Assembly (NCBI GenBank): GCA_023228025.1 | Contig: JALOCD010000084.1 | Span: 1-18,980 of the forward strand | From: Prolixibacteraceae bacterium | GTDB lineage: Bacteria; Bacteroidota; Bacteroidia; Bacteroidales; Prolixibacteraceae | DNA: 18,980 bases | Direction: 5' to 3' | In this document: positions 6,790 to 15,134 of the stretch, piece after piece | How the letters are laid out: the number at the start of each line of letters is the position of its first letter | Position numbering within the stretch: the first letter of the stretch is position 1 | Notes under the pieces: model-generated | What the model was told of the DNA's origin: nothing | The model's database searches: none | What the model saw: only the letters and a program-made list of their open reading frames with translations | Translations under genes and position numbers: made by a program

Positions 6790-9700
6790 ACCAAAAGGAA
6801 ATATTGTCTCCAGGAACCTCCTGCTTGTGGTTGCACTCTTTGCACTGGGATGCTCCATTTGTTGGGGTCCCCTACTTTTTTCCGGAACTGACCAGAAAGC
6901 AGAGGGAGAGCGTATTTTCAGGGTTTTTGAGGGAAAGGAGAAAGCCATCAAGGCAGAAATGGGAAAGATTGTCCTAAAACTCTCTCCAGGGGGAAAAGGA
7001 ATGGAGTTGTGGGAGGGTGTTGAAGAGATGGAACAATCCGGCAAGGGACTATACTACACAATTACTGAAGGTGATTCACTGCGCTATTGGAGCTCTTCGC
7101 TGGTAGCTTTTGATCATCAGAATGAGCAGAATAATCCAGAAGGGGTACTGCGCGAAATGCCAACAGGATGGTTTTATCTTTTTTCAAAACGACAGGATCA
7201 TTTTATCATTAATGGTTACATGTTGATAAAGAGGGACTTCCCATTTCAAAACAGGTATATGAACTCCACCTTTCAGGAAGATTTTCACCTTTCCGATCAG
7301 TGCGAGGTCGTACCTACAGAGAAACCGGGTAACATCCAAGTAACCAGTCGTGAGGGGAAGTTCCTTTTTGGAATACAATATAAAAGCAAGTTGAATGGTA
7401 CTTCCCAGGAAGAGATCCCCGCATTTCTACTTTTCCTTCTCTTTGTTGTTCTGCTTTCAGCACAATTTCACAAATGGATTACCGTTCAACCATTTAAAGC
7501 GTATCTCAAATTTGCCATTGCGGTACTATTTGCTGTATTGTTTTACCTGGCGCTGAACTTATTAAGAATGCCTCAGTCTGTTTATGACGGGAAGTTGTTT
7601 ACTCCTTTCCATTTTGCCTGGAACCGGGCACTCTCCTCCCTGGGGGAGTACCTGTTTGTCTCCTTCTTCCTGTTTTTCGTTGCGCAATCATTTTTTGTAT
7701 TGTTTCGAAAGCAGCACAACATAGGGATTTTTAGTACCAGGAACCTTTTCTTTTTTTTGTTTGCGGCCGGATACTTTGCCTGTTCAACCGGTCTGTTCTT
7801 GTTGTTGTTGAACAACTCAGATATCTCCCTCGAATTGTATGCCAACTATACAATTTCCATCCCGAATATCCTGGCAACAGGATGCATTGCTTTGCAGATG
7901 ATAGGGTTGGCTGTTATTTTGGTAAGATTAAAATGTGCAGTTTCCGGGGAGAAAAATTCATTTTCTATCTTTCTGGCAGGGATTCTCACCCTTGTGCCCA
8001 TTTGGTTATTGCTTATCCTGGCCGGTTGGCAAATGCCACTGGTGGCAATTTTCTTTTACCTGATCGTTCTTTTTCTCATTGACCGCATTGGCATTGATCT
8101 TTTGGCAAGATATAAACTCACCTCATTGCTGGTGTATGGACTTTTGCTGGCTTTTGGGCTCAACTTGGTTGCCCAGAAAGAGAGTGAAAAAAGAAGGGCT
8201 GACATCCTGCAGGTGATGGCTGTAACCCTGGCCACGGAACGGGACCCGGCTGCTGAAATTTTCTTGTCTGAATTTGAATCGAAAGTTGTCAAAGATACTT
8301 TGATCCAAGCCTTAACGACTCCCCCGTACCAAAAATTGCAGACCTACCTGAAGCAGAATTACTTTACAGGATTCTGGAACAATTATGAGCTACGGGTCAC
8401 TGTATGTGCAGCATCCGACAGTGTTTTCCTTTCGGACGAACGGATTAAATTTCCATGCATGGATTTTTTTAATCAATTGAAAAGATCAAAAGGAGTGATC
8501 TTGCCAGGGTCTGATTTCTATTTCATGGACCGCCTCAATGGCCGGATCTCTTACCTTGGGGAATTGCACTTGTTCAATCTGCAAAGCAAAAACCCTATCA
8601 TCGCGTTTATCGAACTAAACTCCAAAATTGTACCGGAAGGGAAGGGATATCCTCAATTGCTGATGGACCAGCAGGCCTCCCGGAGAAACCGGAATGAGGG
8701 TTACAGTTATGCCAAGTATTTTGATAACAAGCTGGTTGACAGAGGTGGCAACTATCTTTACGATCCAGGGATTGAGCATACTGAAAAATTGCAAAAGGAG
8801 TTCAACTATTACGAAAAAAATGGATTTTTGCATTGTGTCTACAAAAGGAGTGGAGCAAATTATGTAGTCGTGAGCTATCCCCTCTCTTCCTGGATCGATA
8901 AGGGAAGAGGGTTCCCAACACTTTTTCTTTTTATCTACCTTCTGGGCTTTTGCTGGATTCTGCTAAGTCAGCGAACAAAGCTAATTCCGGGGGACAGGCT
9001 CGAGTTGAGAGGAAAGATCCAATTTACCCTTGTTGCCACTTTGCTGGTTTTGCTCTTTATGATTGGTTGGGGCTTGGTCAAATACAATTACATGGAATTT
9101 CAGCGAACGCTGAAAGAGACTCTCGATCAAAAAGTAAGGGCCATCTCCTCCGAACTTGGACTTAGGGTCGGACACTCCGCCAGGCTGGATATTATCCATG
9201 ATTATCTTGGTGAGCAGTTGGCCGAGATCTCTGACATCACCTGGACCGACATCAACCTTTACGATTTGAAAGGAAAACTTGCTGCATCGTCCCGTAACGA
9301 AATTTTCGAACAGGGATTGACCTCTGAACGGATGAATCCAATGGCATATCAGGCAATGCATATCCAGGGCAACCAGACTTTTCTGCACAACGAGATTCTC
9401 GGCAAAATGGAGTTCTTCTCAGTGTATGCCCCTTTACTTAACCAAAATGACGATTTGGTCGGGTATGTCAATCTTCCCTATTTTAACCGGCAGGATGAGT
9501 TCACCAGACAAGTAACCGGATTCATCGTAGCCTTTCTTAACCTGTATATTTTGCTGGTTTTGTTAACCATGGTCATTGCGTTGGCCATCAGCACCAAACT
9601 CACGGTCCCATTGCTTCAGATTGAGCAGAAGCTGAAGGGGATTGCGCTTGGGAAGCAGAATGCGAGAATAGAATACCAGGGGGAGGATGAAATCGGGCGT

Positions 9701-10459
9701 TTGGTTGAGGCCTATAACAAGAAGGTGGCTGAATTGGCAGATAGCGCTGCCTTGCTTGCCCGGTCTGAAAGGGAAACGGCATGGAAGGAGATGGCGAGGC
9801 AGATCGCACATGAAATCAACAATCCGCTTACACCGATGAAATTGAATATCCAGTATCTTCAGAAGATCAAGGATGAAGGAGCTCCCAATTTTGACGAGTA
9901 TTTTAACCGGGTAACCCGGATGCTGATAGCACAGATTGACGCCTTGTCGTCGATTGCCTCTGCTTTCTCGGATTTTGCCAAGATGCCATCCCCCCGGATT
10001 GAATCGGTTGAAATGGTTGGACTGATCAGGGAAATTGTGACCCTTTTCGATTCGCCGGAGGAGTATCAGTTGAAGGTTATCTATCCTGTTCAACCTGTCG
10101 TTTTTATTTCGGGAGACCGGGATCAACTCAGGCGGGCCCTGGTGAATGTGATCAGGAATGCTGTTCAGGCTATTCAGCACCAGTCGGATGGCGAAATTCT
10201 GGTAAGTGCAGAATTAGTTGAACAACGACTAAGGATATCGATTTCGGACAATGGTCCGGGAATACCGGAGGCAGACCGTAATCGTCTGTTCGAACCCAGT
10301 TTTACCACAAAAAGCGGGGGAATGGGCCTTGGTCTGGCCATTTCTAAGAGTATTCTGGAAAATTGTAAGGGAGAGATCAGCTTTCAGAGTGAAGCGGGAA
10401 AGACGATTTTTTATTTGGAGTTCCCATTATCTAATTCCCCATCTCTGCCAAAAACTTAA
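6782..10459 (+). CDS. Large multi-membrane NtrY-like sensor histidine kinase
   Basis: This 1225-residue protein begins with one transmembrane helix (about 13-33) and an extracytoplasmic domain (34-210). A block of about eight hydrophobic helices follows (about 212-460), then a second soluble domain (about 470-690), two more helices (about 715-765), and a third outside domain (about 770-910) that resembles a Cache-type sensor. A last helix (about 912-938) leads to HAMP (about 939-990) and the kinase. In the kinase core, H1010 lies in IAHEINNPLTPMK, the N-box is NVIRNAVQAI (N1126), G1 is DNGPGIP (1156-1162) and G2 is GGMGLGLA (1179-1186). It should therefore bind ATP and autophosphorylate. No receiver domain or response regulator is adjacent. 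It overlaps rlmH by 8 bp and recQ by 29 bp. The ligand is unknown. Confidence 0.9.
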   Translation: MAEPKGNIVSRNLLLVVALFALGCSICWGPLLFSGTDQKAEGERIFRVFEGKEKAIKAEMGKIVLKLSPGGKGMELWEGVEEMEQSGKGLYYTITEGDSLRYWSSSLVAFDHQNEQNNPEGVLREMPTGWFYLFSKRQDHFIINGYMLIKRDFPFQNRYMNSTFQEDFHLSDQCEVVPTEKPGNIQVTSREGKFLFGIQYKSKLNGTSQEEIPAFLLFLLFVVLLSAQFHKWITVQPFKAYLKFAIAVLFAVLFYLALNLLRMPQSVYDGKLFTPFHFAWNRALSSLGEYLFVSFFLFFVAQSFFVLFRKQHNIGIFSTRNLFFFLFAAGYFACSTGLFLLLLNNSDISLELYANYTISIPNILATGCIALQMIGLAVILVRLKCAVSGEKNSFSIFLAGILTLVPIWLLLILAGWQMPLVAIFFYLIVLFLIDRIGIDLLARYKLTSLLVYGLLLAFGLNLVAQKESEKRRADILQVMAVTLATERDPAAEIFLSEFESKVVKDTLIQALTTPPYQKLQTYLKQNYFTGFWNNYELRVTVCAASDSVFLSDERIKFPCMDFFNQLKRSKGVILPGSDFYFMDRLNGRISYLGELHLFNLQSKNPIIAFIELNSKIVPEGKGYPQLLMDQQASRRNRNEGYSYAKYFDNKLVDRGGNYLYDPGIEHTEKLQKEFNYYEKNGFLHCVYKRSGANYVVVSYPLSSWIDKGRGFPTLFLFIYLLGFCWILLSQRTKLIPGDRLELRGKIQFTLVATLLVLLFMIGWGLVKYNYMEFQRTLKETLDQKVRAISSELGLRVGHSARLDIIHDYLGEQLAEISDITWTDINLYDLKGKLAASSRNEIFEQGLTSERMNPMAYQAMHIQGNQTFLHNEILGKMEFFSVYAPLLNQNDDLVGYVNLPYFNRQDEFTRQVTGFIVAFLNLYILLVLLTMVIALAISTKLTVPLLQIEQKLKGIALGKQNARIEYQGEDEIGRLVEAYNKKVAELADSAALLARSERETAWKEMARQIAHEINNPLTPMKLNIQYLQKIKDEGAPNFDEYFNRVTRMLIAQIDALSSIASAFSDFAKMPSPRIESVEMVGLIREIVTLFDSPEEYQLKVIYPVQPVVFISGDRDQLRRALVNVIRNAVQAIQHQSDGEILVSAELVEQRLRISISDNGPGIPEADRNRLFEPSFTTKSGGMGLGLAISKSILENCKGEISFQSEAGKTIFYLEFPLSNSPSLPKT

Positions 10460-12617
10460 TCCGAACCAGCCGGATTTCTGCAACTTCGTAATCATCGCCC
10501 AGCTCGGCAACGGCCTCTTCCATCGAATCAGATTCGGCATCCTCCTTGAAATAGTTATAGATATCCTCGATCTGGTCTTCATCCATGATATCTTCGATGT
10601 AGTAGTCGAGGTTCACTTTCGTGCCGGAATTCACAATGGCTTCGATCTCCGTCAGCAGGGTATCCATGTCCATGTCTTTGGAGGCGGCAATCTCATCAAG
10701 TGGCAATTTACGGTCGATGTTCTGGATGATAAAGACCTTATTTTTGGATTTGTTGGCAACCGACCGCACCACAAAATCCTGAGCGCGCTCGATTCCGTTG
10801 TCTTCAACATGCTTCTTAATCAGTTCAACGAAGGGTTTCCCATAGCGCTGTGCTTTGCCTTGCCCAACACCGATGATGTTCTGAAGTTCGTCCAAATTGG
10901 TCGGGTATTGAATGGACATATCCGCCAGCGAGGGATCCTGAAATATAACAAACGGAGGCAAATTGTTTTTGACAGCCACCTTTTTGCGCAGGTCCTTCAG
11001 CATCGAAAATAGTTCCGGATCACCGACTGCCCCGGTTCCCTGAGGAACCTCATCAGCCTCTTCCTCTGCTTCGTAATCATGGTTTTTAACAATGGTAAAA
11101 GACTGTGGATTATCAAGATAGGCTCTTCCTTTCTGAGCCATTTTCAGTACGCCATAGTTTTCAATGTCCTTGATGAGGAAGCCTGCAATGATGCACTGGC
11201 GGTAAACGGCGTTCCACAATTTGTCTTTGTGGTCGTCGCCCTCTCCGAAAATCTCCAGTTTGTTGTGGAGAAATGATTTTACCTGAGCCGTTTCGTTACC
11301 GGTAAGTATGTTGACCAGATGTTCGCTTTTACACTGTTCTTTGACCTCAAGAACTGCCTGCAATGCCAAGGTGACCATCTCTTTTCCTTCAATTAATTCT
11401 TTTGGATTCAGGCAGTTATCGCAATGTTCGCAATTTTCTGTTATGTATTTTTCCCCAAAATAGTGAAGCAGGATTGTTCTTCTGCAAAGGGAAGATTCTG
11501 CGAATGCGACGGTATCGAGTAACAATTGTTTCCCTATTTCCTGCTCTGCAACAGGTTTCCCCTGCATGAATTTTTCCAGTTTCTGGATGTCCTTGTAGCT
11601 ATAAAAAGTGATGCACCGACCATCACCACCGTCACGACCTGCCCTGCCGGTCTCCTGGTAGAAACCTTCGAGCGATTTGGGGATATCGTAATGTACCACA
11701 AACCGTACATCCGGCTTGTCAATTCCCATTCCGAAAGCGATGGTTGCCACGATGACATCGACCTCTTCCATCAGAAATTTATCCTGGTTGGATGATCGGG
11801 TAGAAGAATCCATTCCGGCATGGTAGGCCAGCGCCTTGATGCCGTTTACCTGAAGGAGTTCCGTGATTTCTTCCACTTTTTTGCGGCTAAGACAGTATAT
11901 TATGGCCGATTTGCCAGGGTTTGTCCTGAAAAGACGGATAATCTGGTCTTTGGCTTTTACTTTTGGCCGTACCTCATAAAACAGGTTGGGCCTGTTGAAA
12001 GAGGATTTGAATACATTGGCATTGAGCATTCCCAGGTTTTTCTGGATATCGCTTTGAACTTTCGGTGTTGCCGTAGCCGTTAATGCGATAATGGGTGCCT
12101 GGCCTATTTCATTTACAATTGGACGGATGCGTCGGTACTCCGGCCTGAAATCATGTCCCCATTCAGAGATACAGTGTGCTTCATCGATGGCGTAAAAGGA
12201 GATTTTAATCGTTTTCAAAAAATCGATGTTCTCCTGCTTGGTCAGGGATTCGGGGGCAACGTACAGCAATTTGGTCTGACCTTTGCCTATGTCCTCCTTT
12301 ACTTTCTGAATGGCCGATTTGGTTAGGCTGGAGTTTAGAAAATGTGCGATTCCATCGTGAACGCTGAAACTTCGAATGGCATCCACCTGGTTTTTCATCA
12401 ATGCGATCAGCGGGGAAATTACAATTGCAGTACCATCCTGAAGCAAGGCAGGAAGTTGGTAGCAAAGTGATTTACCCCCTCCTGTAGGCATCAGAACAAA
12501 GGTATCCAGTCCCGCCAGGACACTTTTGATCACCTCTTCCTGTTGCCCTTTGAAACGGTCGAATCCGAAATATTTTTGTAGTTCAGAAGTCAGGGTATTT
12601 TTGTCCTCAATTATCAT
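10431..12617 (-). CDS. recQ: ATP-dependent DNA helicase RecQ
   Basis: RecQ is a 3'-5' superfamily 2 helicase that acts in recombination and at stalled forks. The 728-residue protein shows Walker A PTGGGKS (44-50), DEAH (145-148) in AIDEAHCISEWGHDFRPEY, motif III LTATAT (179-184) and motif VI QETGRAGRDG (321-330). The RecQ zinc site is formed by C378, C396, C399 and C402. A winged-helix domain follows, then HRDC (about 530-610, with NLPPFVIFQDPSL and GVGQGKAQRYG). The acidic tail of about 100 residues beyond HRDC makes it longer than E. coli RecQ (about 610), as I expect for Bacteroidota. Its last codons overlap those of the histidine kinase on the other strand by 29 bp. Confidence 0.95.
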   Translation of the reverse strand: MIIEDKNTLTSELQKYFGFDRFKGQQEEVIKSVLAGLDTFVLMPTGGGKSLCYQLPALLQDGTAIVISPLIALMKNQVDAIRSFSVHDGIAHFLNSSLTKSAIQKVKEDIGKGQTKLLYVAPESLTKQENIDFLKTIKISFYAIDEAHCISEWGHDFRPEYRRIRPIVNEIGQAPIIALTATATPKVQSDIQKNLGMLNANVFKSSFNRPNLFYEVRPKVKAKDQIIRLFRTNPGKSAIIYCLSRKKVEEITELLQVNGIKALAYHAGMDSSTRSSNQDKFLMEEVDVIVATIAFGMGIDKPDVRFVVHYDIPKSLEGFYQETGRAGRDGGDGRCITFYSYKDIQKLEKFMQGKPVAEQEIGKQLLLDTVAFAESSLCRRTILLHYFGEKYITENCEHCDNCLNPKELIEGKEMVTLALQAVLEVKEQCKSEHLVNILTGNETAQVKSFLHNKLEIFGEGDDHKDKLWNAVYRQCIIAGFLIKDIENYGVLKMAQKGRAYLDNPQSFTIVKNHDYEAEEEADEVPQGTGAVGDPELFSMLKDLRKKVAVKNNLPPFVIFQDPSLADMSIQYPTNLDELQNIIGVGQGKAQRYGKPFVELIKKHVEDNGIERAQDFVVRSVANKSKNKVFIIQNIDRKLPLDEIAASKDMDMDTLLTEIEAIVNSGTKVNLDYYIEDIMDEDQIEDIYNYFKEDAESDSMEEAVAELGDDYEVAEIRLVRIKFLAEMGN

Positions 12618-12857
12618 CAGTCTATTCTATCCCATTTGTATTAAAAATACTAAGTTACAAAATATTGTCCTGCAAACAAGACTATAAATTAATATCAATA
12701 AAATTTAACATTCTTTCGCATGTACTTTTTGGGGCCTCCTTTCTGACAAAATTGCAGTTGTTTAAAGACCCATTGAATTGTCGCCTGTTGGTTTTTGGGA
12801 TCCCGTTCAAATGGTGTGATTATTTCTATAAGGACATTTCAAATGGGTAAAGAATTG

Positions 12858-12865
12858 TATATTTG
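12858..12865 (+). promoter_or_regulatory. Candidate -7 element for tatC
   Basis: TATATTTG matches TAnnTTTG in full. A weak TTTC lies 17 bp upstream (12837-12840). Transcription would start near 12872, giving a leader of about 170 nt that includes the palindrome. Confidence 0.45.
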
Positions 12866-12891
12866 CTGCAAAGAAATTGTTTAGGTTATAA

Positions 12892-12929
12892 CACAGAGAG
12901 AAAAATCGCATGCGATTTTTCTCTCTGTG
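12892..12929. repeat. Perfect 38-bp palindrome upstream of tatC
   Basis: Nineteen-base arms meet without a spacer at the centre GCATGC (12908-12913). The left edge is CACAGAGAG, followed by AAAAATCGC, and the right half is its exact complement. Pairing stops at 12891/12930. Because it lies between divergent genes, it is not a gene-end terminator. As DNA it could be an operator for a dimeric protein or a cruciform; as RNA it would form a long hairpin near the start of the tatC transcript. Confidence 0.9.
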
Positions 12930-13045
12930 AGCCTCCTCTTCCTCAATTTAGTTTCAGACGATTTTTAGTTGTCATGATCAAATTGAGAGAATTTTAAATT
13001 AAAGGACAATACGCTCTGTGTTAGTTTTATTCACGCAGATTTTTC

Positions 13046-13912
13046 ATGGCAGAAAAGATAAAAAAGTCGATTTTTTCCAAAAAAAATGAGGGCAACGGCT
13101 CCAAGGGTACTGAAATGTCGTTCCTCCAGCACCTCGAAGAGTTAAGGTGGCATCTGGTCCGTTCTTCGGCTGCGGTGGTGTTTTTTGGAGTGATCGTATT
13201 CCTGAACGGAGCGTTCGTATTTGATGACGTTATTTTGGCTCCAAGGAACCCTAATTTCGTCACGAACAGGTTTTTTGGCTGGTTGGCAGTACAATTGAAT
13301 TCGCCTGACCTTGCGATTAATACCAAGCCATTCCAGATAATTAACATCGAATTAACCGGTCAGTTTTCGATTCAACTTAATCTGGCTATTATCGGCGGAA
13401 TCATCATCTCTATTCCATATATATTGTGGGAATTCTGGCGTTTCGTTCGACCTGCATTGTATGAGAACGAGCGAAAGCATGTAACCTCAGCCGTCGTTTA
13501 CAGCTCTTTCCTGTTTCTGTTGGGAGTTTGTTTTGGCTATTACCTGATCGTCCCATTGACTACCCATTTCTTCGGTAGCTACCAGGTTAGCCAGGATGTA
13601 CTTAACCAGATTAATCTTACCTCATACATCAGTTCTGTTACGACCATTGTTTTGGGTAGCGCCATTGTATTTGAATTGCCCATTGTCATGTTTTTTCTGG
13701 CAAAGGTTGGATTGGCGGGAACCTCTTTTTTCAGGGCTTACCGCAAGCATGCATTCATCGTGCTGCTTTGTCTGGCTGCCATTATCACACCCCCCGATGC
13801 GTTTAGTATGTTGCTCGTAACCGGCCCCCTGGCGCTTTTATACGAACTAGGGATTCTGATGGCAAGATTGGTGGAGAAGAGGCGCAAAGATGTGGATTTG
13901 CTGGAAGCTTAG
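13046..13912 (+). CDS. tatC: Sec-independent (Tat) protein translocase subunit TatC
   Basis: TatC is the twin-arginine signal receptor of the Tat pathway, which exports folded proteins across the inner membrane. The 288-residue protein has the N-terminal signature MSFLQHLEELR (24-34) and about six transmembrane helices (roughly 38-56, 108-128, 148-172, 195-220, 233-248 and 252-272). Conserved elements include WEFWRFVRPALYENER (128-143), FELPIV (209-214) and ITPPDAFS (247-254). A 20-residue basic N-terminal extension and a long first outside loop (about 58-108) are seen. No tatA or tatB is in the window, so partners are encoded elsewhere. The leader is unusually long and palindromic. Confidence 0.95.
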   Translation: MAEKIKKSIFSKKNEGNGSKGTEMSFLQHLEELRWHLVRSSAAVVFFGVIVFLNGAFVFDDVILAPRNPNFVTNRFFGWLAVQLNSPDLAINTKPFQIINIELTGQFSIQLNLAIIGGIIISIPYILWEFWRFVRPALYENERKHVTSAVVYSSFLFLLGVCFGYYLIVPLTTHFFGSYQVSQDVLNQINLTSYISSVTTIVLGSAIVFELPIVMFFLAKVGLAGTSFFRAYRKHAFIVLLCLAAIITPPDAFSMLLVTGPLALLYELGILMARLVEKRRKDVDLLEA

Positions 13913-13919
13913 GATAAGC

Positions 13920-14035
13920 GCCTAGAGTGAGCTAAAGTGACTAAAGTTAATAAAGTTGGGACTCCTGATATTAGTGTCAATATTGAATGCAGCGAAGTAC
14001 TTTAGGCACTCTAGTCACTTTAGCTCACTTTAGGC
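13920..14035. repeat. 37-bp imperfect inverted repeat with 9-bp internal period
   Basis: The left arm 13920-13956 and right arm 13999-14035 are complementary at 32 of 37 positions, with a 42-bp loop between. Each arm is itself built from about 9-bp units ending in AAAGT or AGAGT, such as GAGCTAAAGTGACTA. The element begins 8 bp after the tatC stop and ends 37 bp before the lptB ATG. It could act as a tatC terminator-like hairpin, though no T-run follows it. Confidence 0.85.
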
Positions 14036-14072
14036 ACTTAAAGATAAAAGATCAAATATAGATATTACAAAC

Positions 14073-14849
14073 ATGAAGCTAAGAGCGGAAAACATCGTCA
14101 AGAAATACCGTAACCGGACGGTCGTAAAGGGAGTTTCGATCGAACTCGAGCAGGGTGAAATTGTTGGATTGCTTGGTCCTAATGGAGCCGGGAAAACGAC
14201 CTCTTTTTACATGATTGTTGGTCTGATCAAAGCCAATGGAGGAACGATTTATTTGGATGACACCGATATTACCTCCTTCCCCGTTTACAAAAGGGCTAAA
14301 CTGGGAATCGGTTATCTGGCCCAGGAGGCCTCCGTTTTCAGGCAGATGAGTGTGGAAGACAACATCCGTTCCATCCTTGAGATGACAGATTTTCCGAAAG
14401 CATACCAGCACGAAAAGCTTGAATCATTGCTGACCGAGTTTGGCCTGCAACACATACGCAAGAGTCTGGGGATACAACTTTCGGGTGGGGAGCGCAGAAG
14501 AACTGAAATAGCCAGGTGTTTGGCCATTAATCCGGCATTTATATTATTAGACGAACCTTTCGCAGGTGTTGACCCGATTGCCGTGGAGGATATCCAGCAA
14601 ATTGTATTTAAGCTTAAAGAGAAGAATATCGGAATTCTCATCACAGATCACAATGTGCATGAGACCCTCTCCATCACAGACAGGTCCTACCTTCTGTACG
14701 ACGGACGTATCTTAAACAGCGGAACCGCAGAAGCTCTGGCTGCCGATGATGAAGTCCGCAGACTCTATCTCGGACAGAATTTCGAACTGCGCCGGCCTGC
14801 CAGGAAAGATGTCGGAGAAGATCCGTTGGAAGTTAGCGGAGATGCATAA
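14073..14849 (+). CDS. lptB: LPS export ABC transporter ATPase LptB
   Basis: LptB powers extraction of lipopolysaccharide from the inner membrane by the LptBFG complex. The 258-residue protein is an ABC ATPase with Walker A GPNGAGKTT (35-43), Q-loop Q85 in YLAQEASVFR, signature LSGGE (136-140), Walker B ILLDEPFAGVDP (157-168; D160, E161), and H-loop H193 in ITDHNVHETL. The YLAQEASVFR, ERRRTEIARCLA and EPFAGVDPIAV stretches are typical of LptB rather than of other ABC ATPases. A short C-terminal tail (about 235-258) is poorly conserved. It may be read through from tatC (160-bp gap), since I see no good promoter of its own. The stop codon lies inside a hairpin. Confidence 0.93.
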   Translation: MKLRAENIVKKYRNRTVVKGVSIELEQGEIVGLLGPNGAGKTTSFYMIVGLIKANGGTIYLDDTDITSFPVYKRAKLGIGYLAQEASVFRQMSVEDNIRSILEMTDFPKAYQHEKLESLLTEFGLQHIRKSLGIQLSGGERRRTEIARCLAINPAFILLDEPFAGVDPIAVEDIQQIVFKLKEKNIGILITDHNVHETLSITDRSYLLYDGRILNSGTAEALAADDEVRRLYLGQNFELRRPARKDVGEDPLEVSGDA

Positions 14850-14879
14850 AAAAGCTTCAAGCGGCTTTTTTATGCATCT
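14840..14879. terminator. Hairpin overlapping the lptB stop codon
   Basis: A perfect 16-bp stem (AGATGCATAAAAAAGC at 14840-14855 with 14864-14879) closes an 8-nt loop. The 3' arm contains TTTTTT at 14866-14871, which would serve as the U-tract if only the upper part of the stem forms. The lptB TAA (14847-14849) lies in the left arm. It also separates lptB from the tRNA gene. Confidence 0.7.
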
Positions 14880-14913
14880 TTCTCCCATTGGTAGACAGAA
14901 TTAAAAATAATCG

Positions 14914-14921
14914 TATATTTG
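14914..14921 (+). promoter_or_regulatory. Candidate -7 element for tRNA-Leu
   Basis: TATATTTG matches TAnnTTTG, and its last base lies 13 bp before the tRNA. A TTG at 14888-14890 is 23 bp upstream, slightly wider than the preferred spacing. Confidence 0.5.
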
Positions 14922-14934
14922 CAGCTCGAAAAAT

Positions 14935-15016
14935 GCGGACGTGGCGTAATTGGTAGCCGTGCCAGACTTAGGATCTGGTGCCGAGAGGCGTGGGGGTTCG
15001 AGTCCCTTCGTCCGCA
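14935..15016 (+). tRNA. tRNA-Leu, anticodon UAG
   Basis: The acceptor stem GCGGACG (14935-14941) pairs with CGTCCGC (15009-15015), with discriminator A at 15016. The anticodon stem CCAGA/TCTGG encloses CTTAGGA, placing anticodon TAG at 14969-14971 (reads CUA and related leucine codons). A long class II variable arm (TGCCGAGAGGCGT) and the T-loop TTCGAGT agree with leucine identity. CCA is not encoded. The gene is followed by its own terminator. Confidence 0.97.
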
Positions 15017-15032
15017 CTTAAAAAGAAAGAAC

Positions 15033-15070
15033 AACCGCCTCTTCTTTGCCGGAAGCGCAGGCGGTTTTTT
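15033..15070 (+). terminator. Intrinsic terminator after tRNA-Leu
   Basis: AACCGCCT at 15033-15040 pairs with AGGCGGTT at 15059-15066 around an 18-nt loop, followed by a run of T to 15070. Confidence 0.85.
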
Positions 15071-15134
15071 AAATGTATAAAGAATCGATTCATCCCGACA
15101 GGTAGGGAGGAGATTTCTTAAATTTAGAAGAATC

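Larger units (their letters stand above)
12618..13045. other. 428-bp recQ-tatC intergenic region with palindromic leader
   Basis: The region lies between divergent recQ and tatC. It holds a TAnnTTTG element at 12858-12865, a perfect 38-bp palindrome at 12892-12929, an 8-bp inverted pair at 12942-12949/12980-12987, and a distal copy of the palindrome edge at 13014-13023. The left half (12660-12850) has a 61-codon open frame that resembles no protein I know, and I regard it as non-coding. No ribosomal leader or known riboswitch is recognised. Confidence 0.6.

Noticed and set aside
9563..10180. A 205-codon reverse frame inside the histidine kinase
   Set aside because: It is antisense to the conserved HAMP, H-box and N-box coding region and has no recognisable domain. 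It is a shadow frame.
12665..12850. A 61-codon forward open frame in the recQ-tatC gap
   Set aside because: There is no recognisable domain and no promoter in front of it. The predicted tatC promoter lies just past its end. It looks like chance in AT-rich DNA.
12618..13045. A known riboswitch in front of tatC
   Set aside because: I could not match the region to any known riboswitch consensus by eye, so only an unnamed structured leader is proposed.
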